Part shown: piece after piece, positions 1 to 7,158 of the stretch
Numbering within the stretch: position 1 is the first letter of the stretch
Layout of the letters: every line of letters starts with the position of its first letter
Origin: Hominenteromicrobium sp964531265
GTDB lineage: Bacteria; Bacillota; Clostridia; Oscillospirales; Acutalibacteraceae
Reading direction: 5' to 3'
Assembly: GCA_964531265.1 (NCBI GenBank)
Contig: CAZHDW010000016.1
Span: 1-42,075, forward strand
DNA: 42,075 bases
Notes under the pieces: generated by a model
What the model saw: the letters and a program-made list of their open reading frames with translations, nothing else
What the model was told of the DNA's origin: nothing
Database searches by the model: none
Position numbers and translations under genes: made by a program

Positions 1-53
<53 letters not shown>

Positions 54-82
54 GGATAATACCACATTTGCGGTACGTTTTA

Positions 83-112
83 AGTATATCATAGTCATAC
101 GCACAAAGTCAA
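83..112 (-). promoter_or_regulatory. Promoter of the tRNA-Ala unit
   Basis: On the minus strand a -35 box TTGACT (107-112) and a -10 box TATACT (83-88) are separated by 18 bases. The tRNA 5' end lies about 30 bases downstream, a normal distance for a precursor tRNA leader. Confidence 0.7.
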
Positions 113-242
113 GAGCTTTATGAAAATTTTATCAATTTTCGATAATATTATAAAGGTCAGTGCTCTTATGGCTTGCTTGACACTCAGCATCACAAGCTTT
201 TGCGTGTAGCTGCTAATCCGATTTTACGATTCATTTAATATC

Positions 243-283
243 AAAAAGCCGCACAAATGTGTTCTCACAGCATTCATGCGACT
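243..283 (-). terminator. Intrinsic terminator of ssrA
   Basis: Just past the tmRNA CCA end, the minus strand can fold GTCGCA (278-283) with TGCGGC (248-253), plus an inner GTG/CAC stem. It is followed by a run of five T (244-248 complement). This is the expected end of the smpB-ssrA transcript. Confidence 0.6.
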
Positions 284-289
284 TTCAGG

Positions 290-637
290 TGGTGGAGATG
301 GCGAGAGTCGAACTCGCGTCCGAAGACCGGTTACCGGGGCTTTCTACGAGTGTAGCCGTTCTTTTGAAATTCCCTCCGCACAGCGCCGAAAGGCAGGCTA
401 TGTGCTTTGGTAGCCTTTAGGTCATGGCCGGGTTAAAGGCGTGGCTCGGCTCACGTTCACCGCTAATCGACGCTCTTATCCCACCCGCGGTACTGTGGGT
501 AAGAACGGCTGCTTAATTAAGCAGCAACAGCAACTGTATTGTTGTCGTTTAAATTTAAGTTTGCAGGTATTATAGCGGCCCTGCACCGCTACTCGCTTAC
601 CAGGGCTCCCAACCCCCGTCGAAACCTTTACATCCCC
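290..637 (-). ncRNA. ssrA: Transfer-messenger RNA (tmRNA)
   Basis: This RNA rescues ribosomes stalled on broken messages by acting first as an alanyl-tRNA and then as a short message. The 5' end GGGGATG (631-637) pairs with CATCTCC before the encoded 3' CCA (290-292), forming the acceptor stem. The T arm GTTCGACTC is visible near the 3' end. The tag frame (517-564) starts at resume codon GCA and reads ANLNLNDNNTVAVAA followed by TAA; its end lies in a GCTGCTTAATTAAGCAGC hairpin, typical of tmRNA. The gene lies 27 bases downstream of smpB, whose product is its obligatory partner, so the two are probably transcribed together. The one-piece form is clear, with no sign of permutation. Confidence 0.97.
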
Positions 638-642
638 ATAAA

Positions 643-657
643 GGCGGCTGAGCCGCC
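643..657 (-). other. Short GC hairpin between smpB and ssrA
   Basis: A perfect inverted repeat GGCGGC-TCA-GCCGCC lies between the smpB stop and the tmRNA 5' end. Only a few T follow before the mature RNA begins, so it looks more like a processing or partial-termination structure than a complete terminator. Confidence 0.5.
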
Positions 658-664
658 GAGTATG

Positions 665-1129
665 TTATTTGTTTCTTTCCTTGATTGCTCTGTCCATGTC
701 ACGCTTTGCATCGCGAGCAGCCATATCAGCGCGCTTATCATAGAGCTTTTTGCCCTTGCAAAGTCCAACCTGAACCTTAACTCTCGATCCCTTAAAGTAC
801 ATGGATAAAGGTATCAAAGAGTAGCCCTCAAGCTTTGTATAGCCGTAAAGACGCATTATCTCACGCTTATGCATCAGGAGTCTGCGCACACGCATAGGGT
901 CACGGTTAAAAATATTTCCCTGCTCGTATGGACTGATGTGACAACCATTCAGTATCATTTCGCCATTAACGACCGAGCACCATGCATCCTTTAGGTTGCA
1001 TCTTCCCTGTCTCAGCGACTTGACCTCAGTGCCAAACAGCTCTATTCCGGCCTCAAAGGTTTCCTCGACAAAATAATCATGGAAAGCCTTCTTATTCTGC
1101 GCGATATTCCTGTTTTCAGTTTTCGGCAT
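665..1129 (-). CDS. smpB: SsrA-binding protein SmpB
   Basis: SmpB is the RNA-binding OB-fold partner that delivers tmRNA to the stalled ribosome and mimics the missing codon-anticodon half. The 154-residue product begins MPKTENRNIAQNKKAFHDY and contains the family signatures GTEVKSLRQGRCNLKDAWC and SPYEQGNIFNRDPMRVRRLL, and ends in the usual basic tail KRDMDRAIKERNK. I chose the ATG at 1129 because GGAGG lies six bases before it; an upstream in-frame TTG (1144) would place that ribosome binding site inside the gene. Its own promoter is at 1164-1192, and ssrA follows within 30 bases. Confidence 0.97.
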   Translation of the reverse strand: MPKTENRNIAQNKKAFHDYFVEETFEAGIELFGTEVKSLRQGRCNLKDAWCSVVNGEMILNGCHISPYEQGNIFNRDPMRVRRLLMHKREIMRLYGYTKLEGYSLIPLSMYFKGSRVKVQVGLCKGKKLYDKRADMAARDAKRDMDRAIKERNK

Positions 1130-1163
1130 TAAGAACGCCTCCAATCCTATTCTTCAGGTAATA

Positions 1164-1192
1164 AATATACTATCAAAAAGTTAATTTGTCAA
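1164..1192 (-). promoter_or_regulatory. Promoter of smpB-ssrA
   Basis: The minus strand carries a perfect TTGACA (1187-1192), a 17-base spacer and TATATT (1164-1169), placed about 35 bases ahead of the smpB start. It separates smpB-ssrA from the upstream recR cluster. Confidence 0.8.
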
Positions 1193-1205
1193 TCGAAAGA
1201 TGTCG

Positions 1206-1808
1206 TCAAAGCTCCTGTCTTCCCTCAATGGCTCTTGAAAGTGTGACCTCATCGGCATATTCAAGGTCTCCGCCGACGGGAATACCGTAGGCCAAGCGTG
1301 TAACACGTATACCAAGCGGCTTCAGAAGGCGTGAGATATACATAGCTGTTGCTTCACCCTCGACAGTCGGATTCGTTGCCATGATAACCTCCTGAACAAC
1401 GGAATCTCTGACACGCGTGAGAAGCTCCTTGATTTTGAGCTGATCCGGGCCGATTCCTCCAAGCGGAGATATCGCACCGTGCAAAACATGGTATGTCGCA
1501 TTGAACTCATTGGTACGTTCAAGTGCAAACACATCGCGCGGATCCTCAACAACACATATTATTGACTTGTCACGGTTATCATTACTGCATATCGGGCACA
1601 AATCGCCATCGGTGATATTGCAGCAGACCGAGCAATAATGGATGTTTTCCTGTGCATCGGTTATTGCTCTTGCAAAGTCAGCGGCCTCGCCCTTGCTCAT
1701 ATTCAGAACATGGTATGCTATGCGCTGTGCAGATTTATGGCCGATACCCGGAAGACTCTCAAATTTATCCACCAGTCGTTCAAGCGGTGGAACATGATAT
1801 CCGGCCAT
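1206..1808 (-). CDS. recR: Recombination mediator RecR
   Basis: RecR works with RecO (and RecF) to load RecA onto single-stranded gaps. The 200-residue product is full length. In order it shows an N-terminal helix-hairpin-helix with LPGIGHKSAQRIAYH (about 19-33), a four-cysteine zinc finger at C59/C62/C71/C74, and a Toprim domain beginning ICVVEDPRDVFALERT, ending in LARLAYGIPVGGDLEYADEVTL. The start codon lies one base after the stop of ebfC, so it is translated in an operon dnaX-ebfC-recR, the classic Gram-positive order. Confidence 0.97.
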   Translation of the reverse strand: MAGYHVPPLERLVDKFESLPGIGHKSAQRIAYHVLNMSKGEAADFARAITDAQENIHYCSVCCNITDGDLCPICSNDNRDKSIICVVEDPRDVFALERTNEFNATYHVLHGAISPLGGIGPDQLKIKELLTRVRDSVVQEVIMATNPTVEGEATAMYISRLLKPLGIRVTRLAYGIPVGGDLEYADEVTLSRAIEGRQEL

Positions 1809-1809
1809 A

Positions 1810-2160
1810 TCAGAACATACCCGGTATGCTCATTCCGCCGGAGATAGCACCCATCTTCTCTTCTCTTTCGGCAGCTGCTGCACGAAGTGCCTCGTTAACT
1901 GCTGCTGTAACAAGATCACCGAGCATCTCTGCATCATCGGGATCGATAACATCCGGCTGAATCTCAACGGACTTGACCTCCATTTTGCCGGTAACAGTTG
2001 CCTTAACTGCTCCGCCGCCGGAAGCTGCCGAATACTCCTTAACATCGAGCTCAGCAGTGATCTGTTCCATCTTTTCCTGCATTTTCTGTGCCTGACGAGC
2101 CAGCTGCTGGAGATTTCCCACTCCGCCTCCGCCAACGCCCTGAGGTAAACGTGCTTTCAT
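1810..2160 (-). CDS. ebfC: YbaB/EbfC-family nucleoid-associated protein
   Basis: Members of this family are small dimeric DNA-binding proteins that coat the nucleoid, almost always encoded between dnaX and recR. The 116-residue product has a glycine-rich start (GVGGGGVGN), the helix QQLARQAQKMQEKMEQ, and the family core GGGAVKATVTGKMEVKSVEI followed by DPDDAEMLGDLVTAAVNEAL. AAGGAG lies nine bases before the ATG. The exact role in this organism (DNA compaction, or assistance to the neighbouring clamp loader or RecR) cannot be read from the sequence. Confidence 0.95.
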   Translation of the reverse strand: MKARLPQGVGGGGVGNLQQLARQAQKMQEKMEQITAELDVKEYSAASGGGAVKATVTGKMEVKSVEIQPDVIDPDDAEMLGDLVTAAVNEALRAAAAEREEKMGAISGGMSIPGMF

Positions 2161-2178
2161 ATCTATCTACTCCTTATA

Positions 2179-3780
2179 TCATTTTTCTTCAATTTCAACA
2201 CCGGAATCCCGCATATCCTGCAGGAAGCTTTCCAGTGGATCTTTTTGTTCATTTTCTTTTGCCGGAGCTCTGTACGGTCCGAGCTTATAGGGCCTTCCGG
2301 CTACCTGCTGCACAAGCTCCCTGATTTTATCTCTCTGGCTTGCCTTTCGCAAAAGATCAAAGGCATATTCGGACGCATCTATCAGCATATAATCGCCGCT
2401 GACATATGCATTCGAGCCTCTGAAGGCCGTTGCTATGACTGTGGAATAATTCTTCATCAATGCGATTATCTCCGGCCAGGAATTGAATGGTTCAGCGGTT
2501 TTCGCAAGCTCTTCAACCGAAACCGACGGCCCGGTTTTTTTCACAGTCGGCTGACCTTGCTTAACAGCCTGAATGCTGTCCGGTACATCCTTCGGCACTT
2601 CGACCTGCGGTTCGACACTCTGCGGTTGAACATTCACCCTGATGCCTCCGCGCTCAAGAGCTTCTATTCTGCGTATCAATGCATCTGTTGATGAATCCAA
2701 CTCCGGAGAACACAGCCTTATGAAGGTCATTTCCATTTCAGTGCGCTTATTCGTAGTTCTCATTCTTGAGAGAGCGGTCTGGAACGCATCAAGGCAATGC
2801 AATATCGTTGAAAGATTCATGGACAGCGCCATTTGCGTCATTCTCTGCAATTCTTCTCCAACTGCATTGACAAGGCCGGAAGCATCCTTCATAGTCTTTA
2901 TCAACATCAGATTTCTGAAGAAGCCGGAAAGCTCCTCACAGAGACGCCCCATATCCTTTGAGGATTTATACAGCGCATTGATCTTTTCAAGTGCAGCGGA
3001 TCTATCCCCAGAGCGGATGCATTCTGCCAGCTCAATAAGGTGTGCACGTCCGGCAAGTCCGGCTGTTTCCGCCACAAGCGGATATGTCACTGCTCCATCG
3101 GCACGGCTGATACACTGATCCAGGATGGAGAGAGCATCGCGCATTCCACCGTCGGCAGTAACTGCAATGAGCATAGCTGCATCATGATCTATTTCTACAT
3201 GCTCCTGAGCACATACATCCTCAAGCCTTGCTGCGATATCCTCCGGAGCGATCCTGCGGAAATCAAAGCGCTGACATCTCGAGAGAATTGTCGGCAAAAG
3301 CTTGTGAACTTCAGTTGTAGCAAGAATGAACACAACGTGCGGTGGCGGCTCTTCAAGTGTTTTCAGCAAAGCATTAAAGGCCTGCGTTGAGAGCATATGA
3401 ACCTCGTCTATGATGTAGACCCTGTATTTTGCGGTGGCAGGCGTAAAGCTGGCCTCCTCTATCAGGGCACGAACACTGTCAACGCCGTTATTGCTGGCAG
3501 CATCCATTTCAACAACATCAAGAATCGAGCCCTCATCCAAACCCTTGCATACGACGCAGCGTCCACAAGGATCTCCGTCCTGAGGATCAAGGCAATTCAC
3601 AGCCTTAGCTAAAATCTTCGCACATGTTGTTTTACCGGTACCTCTGGAGCCCGTAAACAGATATGCATGTGAAATTCGACCGGCCATAAGCTCATTTTTG
3701 AGTGTTACCGTAACCTGTGGCTGACCGACCACATCCGAAAAATATTTCGGTCTATACTTCCTGTACAAAGCCTTATACAC
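2179..3780 (-). CDS. dnaX: DNA polymerase III subunit gamma/tau (clamp-loader ATPase)
   Basis: This is the motor subunit of the clamp loader. The 533-residue product starts MYKALYRKYRPKYFSDVVGQ and has Walker A GSRGTGKTT (44-52), a zinc module with C63, C72, C75 and C78, the Walker B/DEVH box IIDEVHMLS (about 124-131), the sensor/arginine region LATTEVHKLLPTILSRCQRFDF, and domain III. A shorter, poorly conserved tau-like tail ends in ESFLQDMRDSGVEIEEK. I start at GTG 3780 because VYKALYRKYRP matches family starts; extending upstream to 3870 would read into the SRP RNA. A run of seven A (2535-2541) at codons 414-416 is a possible slippage site (see findings). ebfC and recR follow. Confidence 0.96.
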   Translation of the reverse strand: MYKALYRKYRPKYFSDVVGQPQVTVTLKNELMAGRISHAYLFTGSRGTGKTTCAKILAKAVNCLDPQDGDPCGRCVVCKGLDEGSILDVVEMDAASNNGVDSVRALIEEASFTPATAKYRVYIIDEVHMLSTQAFNALLKTLEEPPPHVVFILATTEVHKLLPTILSRCQRFDFRRIAPEDIAARLEDVCAQEHVEIDHDAAMLIAVTADGGMRDALSILDQCISRADGAVTYPLVAETAGLAGRAHLIELAECIRSGDRSAALEKINALYKSSKDMGRLCEELSGFFRNLMLIKTMKDASGLVNAVGEELQRMTQMALSMNLSTILHCLDAFQTALSRMRTTNKRTEMEMTFIRLCSPELDSSTDALIRRIEALERGGIRVNVQPQSVEPQVEVPKDVPDSIQAVKQGQPTVKKTGPSVSVEELAKTAEPFNSWPEIIALMKNYSTVIATAFRGSNAYVSGDYMLIDASEYAFDLLRKASQRDKIRELVQQVAGRPYKLGPYRAPAKENEQKDPLESFLQDMRDSGVEIEEK

Positions 3781-3836
3781 TCTGCTCACCCTCTCCCATG
3801 ATATCCTGCAAAGAAAAAGCAAGACGATCGAACGTA

Positions 3837-3955
3837 GAATATGTGAACGGACAGGCGACCTGCATCGCACCAGACGATCCGCTTAATGCTGCTCGGTTCC
3901 CCGCCTGACATGGTTCACAGTGCCTAGCCGCACAGACCTGTCCGCTCGCATATTC
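3837..3955 (-). ncRNA. ffs: Signal recognition particle RNA (small, 4.5S type)
   Basis: The minus strand from 3955 folds into one long rod: GAATATG and GCGGACAGG near the 5' end pair with CCTGTCCGT and CATATTC at the 3' end. At the apex is the invariant Ffh-binding core: GTCAGG on one side, a GGAA tetraloop (3897-3900) closed by CGG/CCG, and AGCAGC on the other side. At about 119 bases with no Alu-like extension, this is the short bacterial form. It lies directly upstream of dnaX, a common location in Firmicutes. End points are set by the terminal helix and could be off by a few bases. Confidence 0.93.
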
Positions 3956-4021
3956 CACGGTTTTTCAACCGCCTTGCCGTTTTAAATGCACGAAAGTATA
4001 TGTAACGCATCGTGCTAAACT

Positions 4022-4050
4022 ATTATACACGGTTTCTCTTGAAAAGGCAA
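4022..4050 (-). promoter_or_regulatory. Promoter of the SRP RNA / dnaX-ebfC-recR unit
   Basis: On the minus strand TTGCCT (4045-4050) and a perfect TATAAT (4022-4027) are 17 bases apart. It points toward ffs and dnaX, about 65 bases before the SRP RNA 5' end. It overlaps the oppositely directed GNAT promoter at 4039-4067. Confidence 0.7.
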
Positions 4051-4067
4051 GTAAAAAATCGTATAAT
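4039..4067 (+). promoter_or_regulatory. Promoter of the GNAT acetyltransferase gene
   Basis: TTGAAA (4039-4044), a 17-base spacer and a perfect TATAAT (4062-4067) precede the gene at 4136. Its -35 box lies inside the spacer of the opposing promoter for the SRP RNA. Confidence 0.75.
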
Positions 4068-4135
4068 TCTTTGTGAATGCGAAATTTGTCATATTTTCGA
4101 ATATAAAATGTGTTTTTGAACGGAGAGGAAGCTAT

Positions 4136-4660
4136 ATGTACATTAGAAATGCCATGCAAAATGAGGCTGAGCGTATTATGGAAATCATTGATTCGGCAAA
4201 GAGCTCTTTGCGCGCACTCGGAATTGACCAGTGGCAGGACGGTTACCCGAATCTTGAATCGACCAAGGAGGACATCAAAAGCGGCATAAGCCGTGTAGTT
4301 GTGAATGAAGACGAGAAGATCATAGCTACCGCTGCCGTATATGTCGGAGACGAACCGACCTATCATGACATATACGACGGTAAATGGCTTACAGATAACC
4401 GGACATACGGAATAATTCACCGTATTGCTGTTGACCCGAACAGCAAAAACGGCGGCACTGCCTCCTATATAATGTCATATTGTGAGGAACTTTCACAGCA
4501 GGCAGGAGCTACATCAATGCGCTGTGATACCCACTTCGATAATAAAATAATGCAGCATACGCTTGAAAAGAACGGATATATTCGCTGCGGAACAATTTAC
4601 CTCTCCGACGGGGACAAGCGTGTTGCCTACGAAAAGCAAATATTTACAAATACACACTAA
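4136..4660 (+). CDS. GNAT-family N-acetyltransferase
   Basis: GNAT enzymes move an acetyl group from acetyl-CoA to an amine; the substrate here is unknown. The 174-residue protein begins MYIRNAMQNEAERIMEIID, has the family stretch GIDQWQDGYPN near residue 40, and the acetyl-CoA-binding beta4-alpha3 region IIHRIAVDPNSKNGGTAS, in which the usual Q/RxxGxG/A loop reads NSKNGGTA. RCDTHFDNKIMQHTLEKNGY is the typical C-terminal strand and helix. I start at ATG 4136 because GGAGAGGAA precedes it closely; an earlier in-frame start at 4073 lies almost on the promoter. Its MATE neighbour starts 61 bases later with its own promoter. Confidence 0.9.
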   Translation: MYIRNAMQNEAERIMEIIDSAKSSLRALGIDQWQDGYPNLESTKEDIKSGISRVVVNEDEKIIATAAVYVGDEPTYHDIYDGKWLTDNRTYGIIHRIAVDPNSKNGGTASYIMSYCEELSQQAGATSMRCDTHFDNKIMQHTLEKNGYIRCGTIYLSDGDKRVAYEKQIFTNTH

Positions 4661-4671
4661 TCTGGTATAAT
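4643..4671 (+). promoter_or_regulatory. Promoter of the MATE exporter gene
   Basis: TTTACA (4643-4648), a 17-base spacer and TATAAT (4666-4671) overlap the last codons of the acetyltransferase gene and lie about 50 bases before the MATE start. Confidence 0.7.
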
Positions 4672-4720
4672 TCTACGATATATGTGTTAAACAGGTTCAA
4701 TTATATGAGAGGAGAATTAT

Positions 4721-6121
4721 ATGATTTCAAAACTTCGCAAAAAGGATTCCGCTGCATTGATAAGCGTGATCATCGCCCTTGCATGGCCGACGATTGTTGA
4801 GCAGGTAATGCAGACCGCTGTTCAGTATATTGACACCGCGATGGTCGGTTCGCTCGGTACACAGGCAACGGCTGCCGTAGGCGCCACGAGTACTGTTGGA
4901 TGGCTGCTGTTCAGTTCGATCTCAGCGTGCAGCATAGGATTTCTTTCATTTATAGCGCAGGCCTGCGGCGCAAACGATCATCCGGCTGCACAGAAGGCAT
5001 CTGCCCAGGCTGTTTTGGTAACTCTAGTGCTCGGTGTTGTGTTTACCGTCATACCGCTTGCACTCAGTGGCTTTGTACCAGTGTGGATGCAGGTTGATGA
5101 AAGTATACAGGAGCTGGCCTCTACATATTTCTTCATCCTATACCTCCCCATGCTGCCGAGAACCGCAAGTACGATTTTCGGAACTGTCCTTCGAGCTGCC
5201 GGTGACACGAAAACACCTATGAAATCAGGTGTAATCGTAAACCTGATCAATATCGTTCTCAACTATTTACTTATATATCCGACACGCGAGATATCCGTTG
5301 GCCCTCTCAGTATGGTCATGCCCGGCGCGGGCTGGGGTGTTATAGGTGCTGCCATAGCCAGTGCTATCGCATATACGGTCGGTGGTATACAGATCACAGT
5401 TGTGCTGTGGAAGCATCCCATGGTCTCTCCGCGCGGCGGCTCACTGAAGCCCGATGCTGCGATCTTGAAGCCCTGCCTTAAGGTTGCATTACCTAATATG
5501 TTCCAGCGCTTCGGCACATCTTTCGGCTTTGTCGCCTTTGCAGCAATGATAAACTCTCTCGGAGAGGTTGCAACTGCCGCTCATACCATTGCAAACACGG
5601 TTGAATCCGCTTTCTACATCCCCGGCTATGGAATGCAGACCGCTGCTGCAACACTCGCCGGCAACGCATATGGAGCTCGTGACAATGACCGTCTCAAGAA
5701 GATTTCCGCAATGTTCATTCCGATAGAGATCGGCCTCATGATAATATCCGGACTGACTCTTTTCCTTTCCGCACCGGCGCTTATGGGTCTGTTCTCAAAG
5801 AGTGATGAGGTCATCGCTCTCGGCTCTATCGTTCTGAGAATGGTAGCACTTTCGGAGCCCTTCTATGGCTTCTCCATAATCATCGAAGGCCTCATGATGG
5901 GTCTTGGAGAAACAAAAAAGCCGTTCATTTTCAACATCATAGGAATGTGGTGTATCCGCATTGTCGGTACATTCATCTGCACACAGCTTCTCGGCTTTGG
6001 CCTTGTATCTGCATGGGCATGCATGGTATCTCATAATTTGCTGCTCTGCCTCCTCTATTTCATCACCTATATCAGAGGTACATGGAATCCTATGCATGTG
6101 AGAAGCCCGAAAAAAGCTTAA
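4721..6121 (+). CDS. MATE-family multidrug/sodium antiporter
   Basis: A 466-residue, 12-helix inner membrane exporter of the MATE (NorM/DinF-like) family, expected to use a sodium or proton gradient to expel cationic compounds. Diagnostic stretches include WPTIVEQVMQTAVQYIDTAMVG near the N terminus, LPRTASTIFGTVLRAAGDTKTP at the end of the first half, and the repeat of this pattern, ALSEPFYGFSIIIEGLMMGLGETKKP, in the second half. GAGAGGAG precedes the ATG by six bases. The length is normal and there are no frame breaks. Its substrate cannot be predicted. A strong hairpin terminator follows at once. Confidence 0.95.
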   Translation: MISKLRKKDSAALISVIIALAWPTIVEQVMQTAVQYIDTAMVGSLGTQATAAVGATSTVGWLLFSSISACSIGFLSFIAQACGANDHPAAQKASAQAVLVTLVLGVVFTVIPLALSGFVPVWMQVDESIQELASTYFFILYLPMLPRTASTIFGTVLRAAGDTKTPMKSGVIVNLINIVLNYLLIYPTREISVGPLSMVMPGAGWGVIGAAIASAIAYTVGGIQITVVLWKHPMVSPRGGSLKPDAAILKPCLKVALPNMFQRFGTSFGFVAFAAMINSLGEVATAAHTIANTVESAFYIPGYGMQTAAATLAGNAYGARDNDRLKKISAMFIPIEIGLMIISGLTLFLSAPALMGLFSKSDEVIALGSIVLRMVALSEPFYGFSIIIEGLMMGLGETKKPFIFNIIGMWCIRIVGTFICTQLLGFGLVSAWACMVSHNLLLCLLYFITYIRGTWNPMHVRSPKKA

Positions 6122-6137
6122 ATCAAATACAAACGAT

Positions 6138-6178
6138 AAAAGACCTGCGCAGTCGGATACCGCGCAGGTCTTTTTTTT
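6138..6178. terminator. Bidirectional terminator between the MATE and transketolase genes
   Basis: A perfect 13-base stem, AAAAGACCTGCGC (6138-6150) with GCGCAGGTCTTTT (6162-6174), is followed by a T run on the plus strand and by T from the A arm on the minus strand. It separates the convergent genes ending at 6121 and 6213. Confidence 0.9.
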
Positions 6179-6212
6179 CAGCCATCGTTTTGATGGCTGA
6201 AATATTATTTGA

Positions 6213-7157
6213 TTATCTGCCGAGCTTTGCCTTGACAACCTCGATGATGTGCTCTGCGGAAAGACCGAACTCCTTGAGGAGATCAACCGCCGGGCCGGAA
6301 TGACCGAAGGTGTCGTTAACGCCGATGCGTGTGACAAGTGTCGGGTACTTCTCGGAAAGAACTGTGGAAACAGCCTCGCCAAGACCGCCGATGATGTTGT
6401 GCTCTTCAACAGTGATAACATTGCCTGTCTTCTTAGCTGTGGAAACGATGATATCCTCATCAATCGGCTTAATTGTATGGATATTGATGACCTCAGCGCT
6501 GATTCCCTCAGCAGCCAGTGCATCAGCAGCCTTAACAGCCTCCTGAACCATAAGACCTGTTGCGATGATTGAAATATCCGTACCCTCACGCAGCTTGATG
6601 CCCTTGCCGAGTTCGAACTTATAATCATCATTGTGGTTGACAGTGTCAACAGCCAGACGGCCGAGACGCACATAGCACGGGCCATTGTACTCTGCCATGG
6701 CACGAACAGCAGCTTTCATCTCATAGTGGTCGGACGGATTGAGAACTACCATACCCGGGATAGTACGCATAAGAGCGATATCCTCGCAGCACTGATGTGT
6801 TGCACCGTCTTCGCCGACGGAAATGCCTGCGTGAGAACCGGCGATCTTAACATTCAGGTGCGGATAACCAACTGAGTTTCTGACCTGCTCATATGCACGG
6901 CCGGCAGCAAACATAGCAAAGGATGCTGCAAACGGGATCTTACCGCAGGAAGCAAGACCTGCAGCGATACCGACCATGTTAGCCTCTGCGATACCGCAGT
7001 CAAAGAAGCGGTCCGGATATGCCTTCTTAAAAATACCTGTCTTTGTTGCAGCAGCCAAGTCTGCGTCAAGAACAACTATATCGGGATTTTCAGCAGCAAG
7101 CTCGGTAACAGCTTCGCCAAAACTATCTCTCGTTGCCTTTTTCAACTGTTCAGCCAT
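6213..7157 (-). CDS. Transketolase, C-terminal subunit (pyrimidine-binding and C-terminal domains)
   Basis: With the gene upstream this forms a split transketolase, which shifts two-carbon units between sugar phosphates in the non-oxidative pentose phosphate pathway. The 314-residue product begins with the pyrimidine-binding domain (ATRDSFGEAVTELAAENPDIVVLDADL), including FDCGIAEANMVGIAAGLA, where the glutamate that activates thiamine diphosphate resides, then HAGISVGEDGATHQCCEDIALMR, and ends in the C-terminal domain (IIATGLMVQEAVKAADAL; TVEEHNIIGGLG; FGHSGPAVDLLKEFGLS). It starts one base after the partner's stop, so the subunits are made together. Confidence 0.95.
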   Translation of the reverse strand: MAEQLKKATRDSFGEAVTELAAENPDIVVLDADLAAATKTGIFKKAYPDRFFDCGIAEANMVGIAAGLASCGKIPFAASFAMFAAGRAYEQVRNSVGYPHLNVKIAGSHAGISVGEDGATHQCCEDIALMRTIPGMVVLNPSDHYEMKAAVRAMAEYNGPCYVRLGRLAVDTVNHNDDYKFELGKGIKLREGTDISIIATGLMVQEAVKAADALAAEGISAEVINIHTIKPIDEDIIVSTAKKTGNVITVEEHNIIGGLGEAVSTVLSEKYPTLVTRIGVNDTFGHSGPAVDLLKEFGLSAEHIIEVVKAKLGR

Positions 7158-7158
7158 A

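Noticed and set aside
643..657. A full terminator between smpB and ssrA
   Set aside because: The hairpin is good but only a few T follow before the tmRNA 5' end, so it is listed as a structure only.
3781..3870. An earlier dnaX start giving 30 extra residues
   Set aside because: The added codons fall in the SRP RNA 3' end and do not resemble any DnaX N-terminus; the GTG at 3780 matches the family start.
5795..6703. Long minus-strand frame across the MATE end, terminator and transketolase C subunit
   Set aside because: It runs through a strong terminator and two real genes in another frame; the arginine- and serine-rich product is typical of a shadow frame.
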